From Candidatus Macondimonas diazotrophica (GTDB lineage: Bacteria > Pseudomonadota > Gammaproteobacteria > UBA5335), in assembly GCF_004684205.1 (NCBI RefSeq), contig NZ_SRIO01000010.1:44598-108597 (forward strand): a stretch of 64,000 nt of DNA. Reading direction: 5' to 3'. The first letter of the stretch is position 1; each line of letters begins with the position of its first letter. Position numbers and translations under genes: made by a program. Below are positions 37,877 to 47,190 of the stretch, piece by piece. The notes beneath the pieces are model-generated. The model made no database searches. It worked only from the letters and a program-made list of their open reading frames with translations, and had not been told where the DNA came from.

Positions 37877-40750
37877 TCAGTGAGCGGAAACGGGTGCGGA
37901 CGCTGCATCAACGTCAGACCGGCCAAAGGCCTCATCCAGCAGCTGCTTTTGTTGCTGCAGATGCAACTCGTGATAGCCCGCGGCGGTGGAAGCCGAGGCT
38001 GCCCGGCCGGCATAACGCAAGTTCTGATTGGCTTTGAGCACCTTGCGAATGCGGTGTTCGATGTAATACCAGGCACCCTGGTTCTTGGGTTCGTCCTGGC
38101 ACCACACCACCTCACGCAGCTTGGGATACGTCCCCAGCACCGCTTCGAATGCGGCGTGGGGGAAGGGATAGAGCTGCTCGATGCGCACCAGCGCCGTATC
38201 GTCGATCCCCTGCTCCTCACGCATCTCGAGCAAGTCGTAGTAGACCCGTCCGCTGCAGAGGATCAGTCGGCGTATCTTGCCCTTCGCCAGCGATCCGACA
38301 TCGGGCAAGACCGGCTGGAATTCGCCTTGGGTCAGCTCATCCAGCGACGACATGGCGATGCGACGGCGCAACAAGCTCTTGGGGGTCATGACGATCAGCG
38401 GCTTGCGATAGGCCCGCAGCATCTGGCGGCGGATCATGTGGAACATCTGGGCCGGCGTCGACGGCACACAGACCTGCATGTTGTGCTCCGCACACAGTTG
38501 CAGATAGCGCTCCAGGCGCGCCGAGGAGTGTTCGGGACCCTGACCTTCGTACCCATGGGGCAGAAACATGGCCAGTCCGCACAAGCGCCGCCACTTGGCT
38601 TCACCGGAACTGATGAACTGGTCGATCACCACTTGGGCGCCGTTGGCGAAATCCCCGAACTGTGCCTCCCAGATCACCAAGGTGCGCGGGTCGGCGGTCG
38701 CATAGCCATACTCAAAACCCAGTACCGCTTCCTCCGAAAGCAGCGAGTCGATGACGGTGAAATTCCCCCGCCCATCCAGATGGCGCAAAGGCACATAGGC
38801 CGACGCATCCTGTTGGTTGTGAAACACGGCGTGGCGGTGAAAGAAGGTTCCCCGTCCACTGTCCTGACCGCTCAGGCGTGTGCTGTATCCATCCTCGATC
38901 AATGATGCATAGGCCAGCAGTTCGGCGAACCCCCAATCGACAGGCAAAGCGCCGGCCGCCATCTTGCGCCGATCGTCGACGATGCGCTCCACGCGCCCAT
39001 GCAGGCGGAAGTTCTCGGGAAACCGGTTCATTGCCTGGGCAAGCTGGTGCACCCGCTCCTTGGGCAAGGCGGTGGGCGTCGATTGGTCCCAGTCCCCCTG
39101 GCGAAAATCGTCCCATTTGACGGTGTACTGATTGCCGATCATCCCGGCCCACTCGCGGATGATGTTGCGCCCCTCATCCAGACCTTCGCGATAGGAATCA
39201 ACGAGGGAATCAGCCTCCTCCGCACGCAGCAGGTCATCCTGGGCCAGATGCTCGGCATACAGCGCTCGGCAGGTGGGCCGCTGTTTGATGTGCTGGTACA
39301 TCAGGGGTTGGGTCACCGCCGGCTCATCGGCCTCGTTGTGACCCTGGCGCCGGTAGCACACCAGATCGATGACCACGTCCTCGTGGAACTCCATACGGTA
39401 TTCGAGCGCCAGGCGGGTGACGAACAACACGGCCTCGGGATCGTCGGCGTTCACGTGAAAAATCGGTGCCTGCACCATCTTGGCCACATCGGTGCAGTAC
39501 ATCGTCGAGCGCGCATCTTCCGGATTACTGGTGGTGAAGCCCACCTGGTTGTTCACCACGATGTGCACCGAGCCCCCGACACGGTAACCCCGCGTCTGGG
39601 ACATGTTGAACACCTCCATCACCACGCCCTGGCCGGCAAAGGAGGCATCGCCATGGATCAGCACCGGCAACACGCGATCCCCGGTATGGTCTCCGCGGCG
39701 ATCCTGACGCGAACGAACCGACCCCAACACCACCGGATTGACGATTTCCAGATGCGAGGGGTTGAACGCCAGCACCAGATGCACCAGACGATCATCTACT
39801 CCCACGTCGGAAGAAAAGCCCATGTGGTATTTCACATCGCCCGAATAGAAGGGATCGGACAGGTCGTGCTTGCCTTCGAATTCCTCGAACAGCTCGCGCG
39901 GTGACTTGCCGAGAATGTTGACCAGCACGTTGAGCCGCCCGCGGTGGGCCATGCCGATGACCACCTCATCCACGCCGCGCCGTCCCGCATGCCGGATCAG
40001 GTCGTCGAGCTGAGGAATGAGCGCATCGCTCCCCTCCAGTGAGAAGCGCTTTTGTCCCACATAGCGGGTATGCAGATACTTTTCGATGCCTTCGGCGGCG
40101 GTCAGCTGCATCAAGACGTGGCGCCGGTCATCGGCGGAAAGCGCCAAGCGCCCCCAACTGCCTTCCAGCCGCTGCTGGATCCAGCGCTTGCGGCGGGTGT
40201 CGACGATGTGCATGTATTCCGCACCAACCGTGCCGGTATAGACCGTGCGCACCAGATCGAGGATCTTCCGCAGCGGCAACCGCTCCTCCGCGAACAGCGA
40301 GCCGGTATTGAAAACCGTATCCATGTCGCCTTCGCCAAGGCCGTGAAAGCCGGGATCCAGATCGGAAACCGGTGGACGCTGCCACAGGCCCAGCGGATCA
40401 AGCCGGGCCACCTCATGCCCACGCACCCGATAGGCATTGATCAGTCGCAGTACCGCCGCCTGGCGCTGTGCCGCCGCGGCAACCAGCGCCTCATCCGCCC
40501 GGGCACCCGCGCCCGCCCCGCCCGTTGCCCGGCGTTGAACGTAGTGTGCGAAAGACCGCTGGATCGGGCCATGCGGAACATCCCGCCCCTGCCCGGCCGC
40601 CTCGCTCAAGCCCTGGAAATAAGCGCGCCAACGGGGATCGGTGATGCTGTCGGGATTGCGCAGGAATTCCTCGTAATAGCTTTCAATGAACGCGGCGTTT
40701 CCGCCGTAAAGCGGCGTGCTGCGGTACTTATCCCGCAAGTCATGGCTCAT
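37877..40750 (-). CDS. sucA: 2-oxoglutarate dehydrogenase E1
   Basis: A 957-residue thiamine-diphosphate enzyme with the N-terminal segment typical of OdhA/SucA ([18 protein letters not shown]), [17 protein letters not shown], and the ThDP region [19 protein letters not shown]. It decarboxylates 2-oxoglutarate in the TCA cycle. The ATG at 40750 is chosen; a TTG five codons earlier is also possible. First gene of the operon. Confidence 0.96.
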   Translation of the reverse strand: MSHDLRDKYRSTPLYGGNAAFIESYYEEFLRNPDSITDPRWRAYFQGLSEAAGQGRDVPHGPIQRSFAHYVQRRATGGAGAGARADEALVAAAAQRQAAVLRLINAYRVRGHEVARLDPLGLWQRPPVSDLDPGFHGLGEGDMDTVFNTGSLFAEERLPLRKILDLVRTVYTGTVGAEYMHIVDTRRKRWIQQRLEGSWGRLALSADDRRHVLMQLTAAEGIEKYLHTRYVGQKRFSLEGSDALIPQLDDLIRHAGRRGVDEVVIGMAHRGRLNVLVNILGKSPRELFEEFEGKHDLSDPFYSGDVKYHMGFSSDVGVDDRLVHLVLAFNPSHLEIVNPVVLGSVRSRQDRRGDHTGDRVLPVLIHGDASFAGQGVVMEVFNMSQTRGYRVGGSVHIVVNNQVGFTTSNPEDARSTMYCTDVAKMVQAPIFHVNADDPEAVLFVTRLALEYRMEFHEDVVIDLVCYRRQGHNEADEPAVTQPLMYQHIKQRPTCRALYAEHLAQDDLLRAEEADSLVDSYREGLDEGRNIIREWAGMIGNQYTVKWDDFRQGDWDQSTPTALPKERVHQLAQAMNRFPENFRLHGRVERIVDDRRKMAAGALPVDWGFAELLAYASLIEDGYSTRLSGQDSGRGTFFHRHAVFHNQQDASAYVPLRHLDGRGNFTVIDSLLSEEAVLGFEYGYATADPRTLVIWEAQFGDFANGAQVVIDQFISSGEAKWRRLCGLAMFLPHGYEGQGPEHSSARLERYLQLCAEHNMQVCVPSTPAQMFHMIRRQMLRAYRKPLIVMTPKSLLRRRIAMSSLDELTQGEFQPVLPDVGSLAKGKIRRLILCSGRVYYDLLEMREEQGIDDTALVRIEQLYPFPHAAFEAVLGTYPKLREVVWCQDEPKNQGAWYYIEHRIRKVLKANQNLRYAGRAASASTAAGYHELHLQQQKQLLDEAFGRSDVDAASAPVSAH

Positions 40751-41297
40751 GGTGGTCACTCGCAAAGGGAGATGGAAGAAAAAACAGCAGGAAATGGCCG
40801 GAAGCAGGCGACCGAAGCGTCGAACGGGCGGGAGGAACTGAAACGAAGAAATGGAACCGGGCGTCGAAGAGGCGGAGCAGGGCGGGGTGATTCGGAAAAC
40901 GGCGCAATCCCCCTTCGGGGATGGGCGTGGCCTTTCTCAAGGCACGTCGCCGCTTCCGCACAGGGACACTGGATCGCAAACGACTGGACTCCGGCAAAAC
41001 GCGCGGCATGAAACGTCCTCATGGACCCGCTCGAAATCCACCCGGCAGGTGGGCACACAGCTCGATACCGATGAAGCTGCGCGCAGCGGGTGCTTGGCTC
41101 CCGTAAAACGGAGCCAAATTCTAACGTATTTCGGCGGCGTCGTGCACCGCTGACGCTATCGCGACCGGCCCGTTCCGCTCCGAAAATCCGCCATACCCGC
41201 AGCGGACACGACATCGCCCGCCATCATGCAGTCCGGATCGGCACCGTTGCGGCCCGAGGCGACGTCGGGATCGGTAGGCCCGGTTTACACCTGCCCT
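40751..41297. other. Gap upstream of sucA
   Basis: About 550 bases without a credible gene. It should hold the sucA promoter and the 3' end of the upstream PilZ-like gene. A 6-bp hairpin (ATCCCC with GGGGAT) near 40907-40922 is the only local structure I noticed; it has no T run. Confidence 0.5.
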
Positions 41298-41939
41298 TCA
41301 GGATGTGATCGTCCCCAGATAGCGGGACAGCAACTCCCGATCTGCCTCGCCAAGGTCGAGAAACTGCACCCCGATCAGATGGCAGCCATCACGCGACGGC
41401 TGATCACAGCGCACCACACGCCCCAACGTCCGAATGCCGATACCCGCGCCGGGCAACAGAAAGCGCAAATCCAGCAAACTGCCACGCACCAGCATGTGAT
41501 CATTTCGAAAGATCATCCCATCCTGAGTCAACTCGACCGTTCGCCACAGATTCTCTCCGTCGCCGAGTTCGCGCAGCATCAGCGCTTCCAGAAGCCGACT
41601 GACATGCCGACCCATCACCTGCACATAGGCCGAGGTCGCCGGCGCCTCCTGCTCGGCAAGGACGCGCCAGGCATCCAGCTCGCGCCGGATGAGATTGAAC
41701 TCGGTCGACAGAAACAATAGGTCGCTCTGCGTAGCCAGGAATTCGGGCGCCGCGCTCAAGGCTTCGTCGACGACGGCGAAACGCAACGGCACCAGCAGGC
41801 TACTCGGGGCGACCATGGCGTCACCCGCTTGCGGGCATCGCTTGGACGTCCGGCTGTCCGGAGTATGCCCGACCGCTTCGGGAACAGCGGCCGGAGCTTT
41901 TCCGACAGAATGGGCTTGATCAGACTGACGCATATCCAT
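41298..41939 (-). CDS. Protein with C-terminal PilZ-like domain
   Basis: A 213-residue soluble protein. The last 90 residues have PilZ-style strands (VELTQDGMIFRNDHMLVRGSLLDLRFLLPG, then RVVRCDQ...GCHLIGVQFLDLGEADRELLSRYL). The RxxxR element that grips cyclic-di-GMP is not clear, so ligand binding is doubtful. The middle is helical. Start is uncertain (41939 or 41933). Function unknown. Confidence 0.6.
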   Translation of the reverse strand: MDMRQSDQAHSVGKAPAAVPEAVGHTPDSRTSKRCPQAGDAMVAPSSLLVPLRFAVVDEALSAAPEFLATQSDLLFLSTEFNLIRRELDAWRVLAEQEAPATSAYVQVMGRHVSRLLEALMLRELGDGENLWRTVELTQDGMIFRNDHMLVRGSLLDLRFLLPGAGIGIRTLGRVVRCDQPSRDGCHLIGVQFLDLGEADRELLSRYLGTITS

Positions 41940-42064
41940 AATCTCCCGGCGCCAGCCTCCTTGATTCAAGGAATTCCCTGTCGCCTCTGACTACCTATCG
42001 TCCGTCCGAATAAGCTCTTGATCCTTACCGGCCATCACCCTGACGAATGGCATCTCCAGAACGA

Positions 42065-42511
42065 TCAAAGTCCTTCAGGCAACGCAGCCTCATAGCGGCG
42101 CAAGCGGGATTTCAGACTGTCCGGAACCGGGACGGGCCGTTGACTCCGGAAATCGAACCACACCATGACGCTGCGCGACGTCGCCACCAGTGCACCATCG
42201 CCTTGCACGATGATCTGTTCCATGGTCATGCTGGTCCGGCCCACCCGGGACGTGCGACTCAAAATCGTGATGTCGCCCGGATAGTGCAGTTGACGCTTGA
42301 AGCTGCACTGCGTGTCGGCGAGGATCACATTTTCGCCGTTCGCCCCAACCGGGTGGTCATAGGCTTCCTGGGCATAGGCAACCCGGCCACTTTCGAAATA
42401 ACGTAGGAAGTTGACGTTGTTGACATGCCCATAGGCGTCCATGTCACCCCAACGCACCGCCATCGGAAACCGATGAACAAAAACCGCGGCATAATCGGTC
42501 ATCTCAGCCAT
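42065..42511 (-). CDS. Acyl-CoA thioesterase (4HBT/FadM-like)
   Basis: A 148-residue hot-dog-fold protein with the motif RWGDMDAYGHVNNVNFLRYFE (catalytic Asp), characteristic of YbgC/FadM-type thioesterases. It should hydrolyse acyl-CoA esters in the cytoplasm; chain length is not predictable. Start at 42511 follows GGAG; an in-frame GTG lies five codons upstream. Confidence 0.82.
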   Translation of the reverse strand: MAEMTDYAAVFVHRFPMAVRWGDMDAYGHVNNVNFLRYFESGRVAYAQEAYDHPVGANGENVILADTQCSFKRQLHYPGDITILSRTSRVGRTSMTMEQIIVQGDGALVATSRSVMVWFDFRSQRPVPVPDSLKSRLRRYEAALPEGL

Positions 42512-42573
42512 TTTTTTGTGCTCCACGAGAAAGGCGAGCCGCTATTCTACGTTCCCCTGTCGAAGGTGGGCAC

Positions 42574-43182
42574 ATGATCCGGCGCGGCCGCCAGACAGTG
42601 CCCGAGGGATTCACTCAGGCCGATGGCCACGTGTTAATCGCCATCCGACTGACCCGCTTGGCGCAACTGTTTCACAGCCTCGACCCGGCACCCTTCCGGG
42701 AAAAGGATCTCGACCCCGCGGCCGAGACCTATCTGGTCGAGTCAGCCGAGGAAATCGGCGCCGATTCGCCCATTGCCCTGGTATTCGAGTTGCCCGAGGC
42801 GGAAATTCCGACGGCCGCCCCGCTGCTGCCCGAAGCCATATCTCACTATTTCATCGCGCGCGCCGTGAGCAGTCGCCGTGAGCTGAACCGCCTGCTGCGC
42901 GAAGGCCGCGCCGCGCTGGTCATCGGCCTCGCCTTCCTGGGCCTGTGTCTGGTCGCCAGCGAGGTAATGAGCCAATGGGGCACGCCGTTGACGGCCCGCT
43001 TTCTGGGTGAAGGCCTGCTGATCGTCGGATGGGTAGCGCTATGGCGACCGCTGGAGATCTTTCTCTATGCCTGGTGGCCGTTGTATCGGCGCATCCGCGT
43101 GCATCGCCGACTCGCCAAAGCGCCGGTATGGATTCGCGCCACGCCGCCGGGCGCTTTGTCGAAACCCGGATCCAGCGGCTAA
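42574..43182 (+). CDS. Membrane protein of unknown function
   Basis: A 202-residue protein with a soluble N-terminal half (IRLTRLAQLFHSLDPAPFREKDLDPAAETYLVESAEEI) and two membrane helices at about 110-128 and 146-165, ending in a basic tail. The N-terminal pattern LFHSLDPxPFxxKDLDxxAExYI recurs in uncharacterised bacterial membrane proteins, from memory. It precedes the ABC genes on the same strand. Confidence 0.65.
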   Translation: MIRRGRQTVPEGFTQADGHVLIAIRLTRLAQLFHSLDPAPFREKDLDPAAETYLVESAEEIGADSPIALVFELPEAEIPTAAPLLPEAISHYFIARAVSSRRELNRLLREGRAALVIGLAFLGLCLVASEVMSQWGTPLTARFLGEGLLIVGWVALWRPLEIFLYAWWPLYRRIRVHRRLAKAPVWIRATPPGALSKPGSSG

Positions 43183-43218
43183 GATGAGCCGCGTCGTCCC
43201 CCGAGCCGAGCCGTCACC

Positions 43219-44103
43219 ATGCCTGCCGCCCTTCTCGAAGTCCGCGAACTGATCAAGGACTATGGCGCCAAGCGCGCGGTCGATGGCGTGAGTTTCAGCG
43301 TCCCCGAAGGGCGCTGCTTCGGCCTGCTGGGTCCCAACGGCGCCGGCAAGACCACCACGGTGGAAATCCTCGAGGGCATCACGACGCCCAGCAGCGGCGA
43401 GATCCGGTTTCGCGGCGCGCCGGTGGATCGCGATTACCCCGAGCAGATCGGCCTCATGTTCCAGAGCACCGCGCTGCAGGATTTCCTGACCGTGCGCGAG
43501 GCGCTGGAGACCTTCGGCCATCTCTACCGCCGCCGTACCGAATTCGATGAATTGGTGCGGCGCTGCGCCCTCGGCGATTTCCTCGATCAATATGCCAACA
43601 CCCTCTCCGGTGGCCAACGCCAGCGCGTCCTGCTCGCCATCGCGCTGGCCAATCGCCCAGCGCTGCTGTTCCTGGACGAGCCGACCACCGGGCTCGATCC
43701 ACAGGCGCGCCGACGCTTCTGGGCCTTGATCCGCGAAATCAAGACGGCCGGCAGCACGATTGTACTGACCACGCATTACCTCGAAGAGGCCCACGCCCTG
43801 TGCGACGAAATCGCGATCATGGACCATGGGCGCATCATCGCCCAGGGACGTCCGGCGACGCTCCTGGCGGACCACTTCGATGAGTCGATTCTGATCTTGC
43901 CGCCCGACCAGGCGCCTGCCCTGGCCCGCGCGGGTCTCACCACCCAGGAAACCCTGCACGGTCTGGAGCTCGCAACCCACACCGTCAACGAGACGCTGCG
44001 CCGGTTGCTGGATGCCGATGCCGACCTCTCCGGTCTGCGCGTCCGCACCCCAACCCTGGAAGATCTCTTTCTCGAACTCACCGGCCAGGAGCTGCGCGGA
44101 TGA
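43219..44103 (+). CDS. ABC transporter ATP-binding protein
   Basis: A 294-residue ATPase of the drug/polysaccharide exporter (NodI/DrrA-like) type. Walker A GPNGAGKTT is at 38-46, the signature is LSGGQRQR and Walker B is LLFLDEPTTGLDPQ. The C-terminal extension (about 225-290) is typical of this subclass. It overlaps the permease gene by four bases. Substrate unknown. Confidence 0.9.
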   Translation: MPAALLEVRELIKDYGAKRAVDGVSFSVPEGRCFGLLGPNGAGKTTTVEILEGITTPSSGEIRFRGAPVDRDYPEQIGLMFQSTALQDFLTVREALETFGHLYRRRTEFDELVRRCALGDFLDQYANTLSGGQRQRVLLAIALANRPALLFLDEPTTGLDPQARRRFWALIREIKTAGSTIVLTTHYLEEAHALCDEIAIMDHGRIIAQGRPATLLADHFDESILILPPDQAPALARAGLTTQETLHGLELATHTVNETLRRLLDADADLSGLRVRTPTLEDLFLELTGQELRG

Positions 44104-45104
44104 ATGGATTGGTTCGCTTCTGGTTTGTGTGGAAGGCGCGCAACCGCGAATTCCTGCGCGACCGGGCCTCATTGGCCTGGAACATTCTTCTGCCGTTGCT
44201 GATCGTGTTCGGGTTTGCCTTCGCCTACACCGGCGACGGTCCCGCCCAGTATCGCGTCGGGCTCTATGGCGCCGCAGCCGCCGAAAGTGATCCGCTGGGG
44301 GACCTGCCGCATATCCGCCGCGTGCCGGTCATGGATCTGGACACGGCCATCGTCAAGGTCGAGCGTCATCAACTGGATCTGCTGCTCGATGTCCCGAACC
44401 ATCGCTACTGGGTCAACCAGGATTCCCCCCACGGCGCAATCCTGGCGCGTGCTCTGGAGTCCGTACATCAGCCGCCACCGGTGCGTCAGCAGGTCAGTGG
44501 CCAGGCGATTCGCTATGCCCACTGGCTGCTGCCCGGAATCCTGTCCATGAACATGATGTTCAGTTGCCTGTTCGGGGTGGGATATGTGGTGGTGCGCTAC
44601 CGCAAGAACGGGGTGCTCAAACGATTCAAAGCCACGCCGCTCACGGCCTTCGAGTTTCTCGCCGCCCAGCTGCTTTCCCGCCTCTGGCTCACGCTCGGCA
44701 TCACCAGCAGTGTGTTCGTGCTGGCCTGGACGCTGCTGGATGTTCCGGTACGCGGCAGTCCACTCCTGCTGTTCGCAGTCTTTGCCTGCGGCGCGATTGC
44801 CCTGATCAGCCTCGGGTTGATCGTGGCCGCGCGGCTGTCCAGTCAGGAGCTGGCCGATGGCCTGCTCAACCTCATCACCTGGCCGATGATGTTCCTGTCG
44901 GGCGTCTGGTTTTCCAACGAGGGGCTGCATCCCTGGCTGCGGCGCGCTGCGGAGCTATTGCCATTGACCCATGTGACCGAAGCGGCCCGGGCCATCATGT
45001 TCGACCGGGCGGGTTTCGCGGATGTGGCGCCGCATCTGGCCATCCTGCTGGCCATGGCAACGGTATTCCTGGCGATCGGGGCGCGGAGTTTCCGCTGGGA
45101 TTGA
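44100..45104 (+). CDS. ABC-2-type transporter permease
   Basis: A 334-residue permease with a first helix near residue 25-40, a large extracytoplasmic domain (about 45-140) and five more helices, ending with the ABC-2 signature LPLTHVTEAARAIMF. It pairs with the ATPase upstream as an exporter or membrane-remodelling complex. Substrate unknown. Confidence 0.87.
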   Translation: MNGLVRFWFVWKARNREFLRDRASLAWNILLPLLIVFGFAFAYTGDGPAQYRVGLYGAAAAESDPLGDLPHIRRVPVMDLDTAIVKVERHQLDLLLDVPNHRYWVNQDSPHGAILARALESVHQPPPVRQQVSGQAIRYAHWLLPGILSMNMMFSCLFGVGYVVVRYRKNGVLKRFKATPLTAFEFLAAQLLSRLWLTLGITSSVFVLAWTLLDVPVRGSPLLLFAVFACGAIALISLGLIVAARLSSQELADGLLNLITWPMMFLSGVWFSNEGLHPWLRRAAELLPLTHVTEAARAIMFDRAGFADVAPHLAILLAMATVFLAIGARSFRWD

Positions 45105-45111
45105 ACCGGAC

Positions 45112-45573
45112 TCAATCGTCCTGTTCGTCTCGCCACGGGTGACGCGGCGGGGGAATGAGTGGCGGCTTATGAGCCCGGCGGCGAATCCAGTTCAATCCCT
45201 TGAGCACAGCCCTGCGCCGGATGATGGCGCCTTCCAGGCGATACTTTCCCGGAAAATCCATCACCATGATGCCCGCCAGAATGGTGAGTACGCCCTGGCC
45301 CGGCAACGCGAGCATGGCGGTGCCCGACAACACCATGATCAAGCCCAGCAGATTCTTCCCCAGCACCAGCGCCACATGCAGTGCCCAATGCCGTTCGCGC
45401 CGAGCCAGGGGATGGCGGTGTCCCTGGAGGAAATAATCCGGCGGCATCTGAATGATCAGCCACGGTAGCAGCAGCGTGCTGGCGACCATGACCGCGGCGG
45501 TCAAAGGCAGCACCCACCAGACCTCGCGCGCGTTTTGGAAGAGCAGATCGGCAGCAGCCAGAACGTCCGACAT
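45112..45573 (-). CDS. Small membrane protein, PGPGW-like
   Basis: A 153-residue protein with two to three helices (about 20-40 and 70-105). The LALPGQGVLTILAGI segment resembles the PGPGW-type transmembrane family, unknown in function. The C-terminus is basic and proline-rich. It is convergent with the permease gene. Confidence 0.65.
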   Translation of the reverse strand: MSDVLAAADLLFQNAREVWWVLPLTAAVMVASTLLLPWLIIQMPPDYFLQGHRHPLARRERHWALHVALVLGKNLLGLIMVLSGTAMLALPGQGVLTILAGIMVMDFPGKYRLEGAIIRRRAVLKGLNWIRRRAHKPPLIPPPRHPWRDEQDD

Positions 45574-45751
45574 GGGGCCTGATGATGAGATCGCGATCGA
45601 TCCGGGGTGGACCGCTGGCCATTGTAGGCGCCTGCCGGAGCCGACGCTACCGGATCAAACGGTCCGCGCATTCCCACTCGTCCATCGTCCATTCGGACGC
45701 GATGTTCTGGCCGCAAGGCGCCCGATCACCGGACGCCCTGCAGGTCACTGA

Positions 45752-46168
45752 TCAGTGCGTCTGCGCTGCGGCGGCGTCCTTCATCACCGTGGCCACCAGA
45801 TTGTAGGTCTTCGCCCAGGCCTGCTTGGTTTCGGGCGTGAAGGCCGGACCCAGTCCGGTTTCCAGGGTCCAGAGCAAAGCCGCACCGACGGTATCGTAGT
45901 GCGCATCCTGAACCCCGTAACCCACATGGCGGCGACCCAGGTCCTGAACGGCCGGAATGATGGTTTCCGGTTGCGTCAACCCGCCCACGGCCGTGCCGAT
46001 CATGGCCATGAGCTTTTGTCCCTGCATCTTCATGTCGCCCTTGAACAGCGGCTTGAGCGAGGGATCCATTTCGAACAGCTTGCCGTAGAACAGCTCCGCG
46101 GCCTGTTCCTTGATTGGCACGACCTGGGCCCAGGTCGATTGCACCAGCTTGATTTCCTCGGGGGTCAT
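45752..46168 (-). CDS. Single-domain globin
   Basis: A 138-residue globin similar to the haem domain of flavohaemoglobin and Vitreoscilla haemoglobin. Proximal His81 is in RRHVGYGV; glutamines at 49 and 51 could act at the distal side. Such globins bind O2 and NO and can dioxygenate NO if a reductase is available; no flavin domain is attached here. Last gene of the five-gene redox cluster, overlapping the cytochrome gene by four bases. Confidence 0.88.
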   Translation of the reverse strand: MTPEEIKLVQSTWAQVVPIKEQAAELFYGKLFEMDPSLKPLFKGDMKMQGQKLMAMIGTAVGGLTQPETIIPAVQDLGRRHVGYGVQDAHYDTVGAALLWTLETGLGPAFTPETKQAWAKTYNLVATVMKDAAAAQTH

Positions 46169-46578
46169 TTCATTTCTCTCCGTCTATCATCCAACGATTC
46201 AACCAGTCGTACCATGTAGTCCACGGCTGCCCGCACCTCGTCGTCGGACAGATCGGGGTTGCCGCCACGGGCCGGCATCTCGGTCCATTCCGAGCTCGAA
46301 TACCCGCCAAGGGCGTGGTCGTACAACGCGGCGCGGGACTGGCCCAGGCGCGGCGCCCAGGCTTCGGCATCCTTGACCTGAGGGGCATCGGCCAGCGGAT
46401 TGCCGTGGCAATCCTGGCAGGTTCCCAGCCAGACGGTGCGCCCCTGCACCAGCCGCGGCTCGCCGAATTCGGGATAGCGGGACGACGCCGCCGCCAGGGC
46501 GCACGCCGACACGAACGTCAGCATACTCCCCAACACCAGTGCCGCTGGTCTGCGGCTGTTCAGCATCGTCCGGCTCAC
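46165..46578 (-). CDS. Small secreted c-type cytochrome
   Basis: A protein of about 130 residues with a signal peptide (cleavage after ALAA) and one haem c site, CQDCH. The EMPARGGNPDLSDDEVRAAVDYMV end is typical of cytochrome c5-type folds with a methionine ligand. It should carry single electrons in the periplasm. Start is 46578 or four codons later. It overlaps both neighbours by four bases. Confidence 0.85.
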   Translation of the reverse strand: MSRTMLNSRRPAALVLGSMLTFVSACALAAASSRYPEFGEPRLVQGRTVWLGTCQDCHGNPLADAPQVKDAEAWAPRLGQSRAALYDHALGGYSSSEWTEMPARGGNPDLSDDEVRAAVDYMVRLVESLDDRRREMK

Positions 46579-47144
46579 ATCGGGATCCGGATCACGACGC
46601 CGCCCATAGTTTCACCCATCTTGAAGTCGCGGCGCGGGCTGTCCTTGTGGTCGTTGTGACAGCTGATGCAGGCCTTGGCCACCGCCTTGTCGGGGTAGAT
46701 GGCGGTGAAATATTTGGTGCCACCCAGCGTTTCTTCCTTGTAGAACGGCGCCCCGCTCTTGTTGATGGCTTCCAGCCCTTCCTTTTCCACGTCGGTCTTG
46801 GGTGCGTTCTGTTTGTTCACCGGCCACAGCGACAGCAGGGAATAGCTGAAATTCGCGCCTTTCTCGGCCACCATTTCCGAGCCGTAGCGGAACATCTGCG
46901 CGGGCAGGACGAGCGCCTTGTCATCTTTCCAGTGTTCGCTGGCGGTGATCACCTTTTCCTGATTCTGCAGACGATTGACGATCAGCCGGGTATAGACGGT
47001 TCGATCGGCTTCCATCACGGCATGCAGCGCGTCGGCGATTTCCTTGTAACCCCAGGCCGCGGCCTGGACAACGGCGGTGGATGAAAGTGCCATCAGCGTC
47101 ATCCCGACGATGGCAGGGACAGTGAATCGCTTGAAACGAGTCAT
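46575..47144 (-). CDS. Tll0287-like (DUF3365) mono-haem periplasmic protein
   Basis: A 189-residue protein with a signal peptide (cleavage near VQAA) and a Tll0287-like domain, as in GAPFYKEETLGGTKYFTAIYPDKAVAKACISCHNDH. The single haem c site CISCH is near the C-terminus. Such domains occur alone or as sensor modules; the function of free-standing forms is unclear. AAGGAG precedes the ATG at 47144. It sits between the small cytochrome and the multihaem gene. Confidence 0.85.
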   Translation of the reverse strand: MTRFKRFTVPAIVGMTLMALSSTAVVQAAAWGYKEIADALHAVMEADRTVYTRLIVNRLQNQEKVITASEHWKDDKALVLPAQMFRYGSEMVAEKGANFSYSLLSLWPVNKQNAPKTDVEKEGLEAINKSGAPFYKEETLGGTKYFTAIYPDKAVAKACISCHNDHKDSPRRDFKMGETMGGVVIRIPM

Positions 47145-47190
47145 CGCGTGGTCTCCTTGATCTTGAGGTGTGAAAAGAAGATGGGCAGGA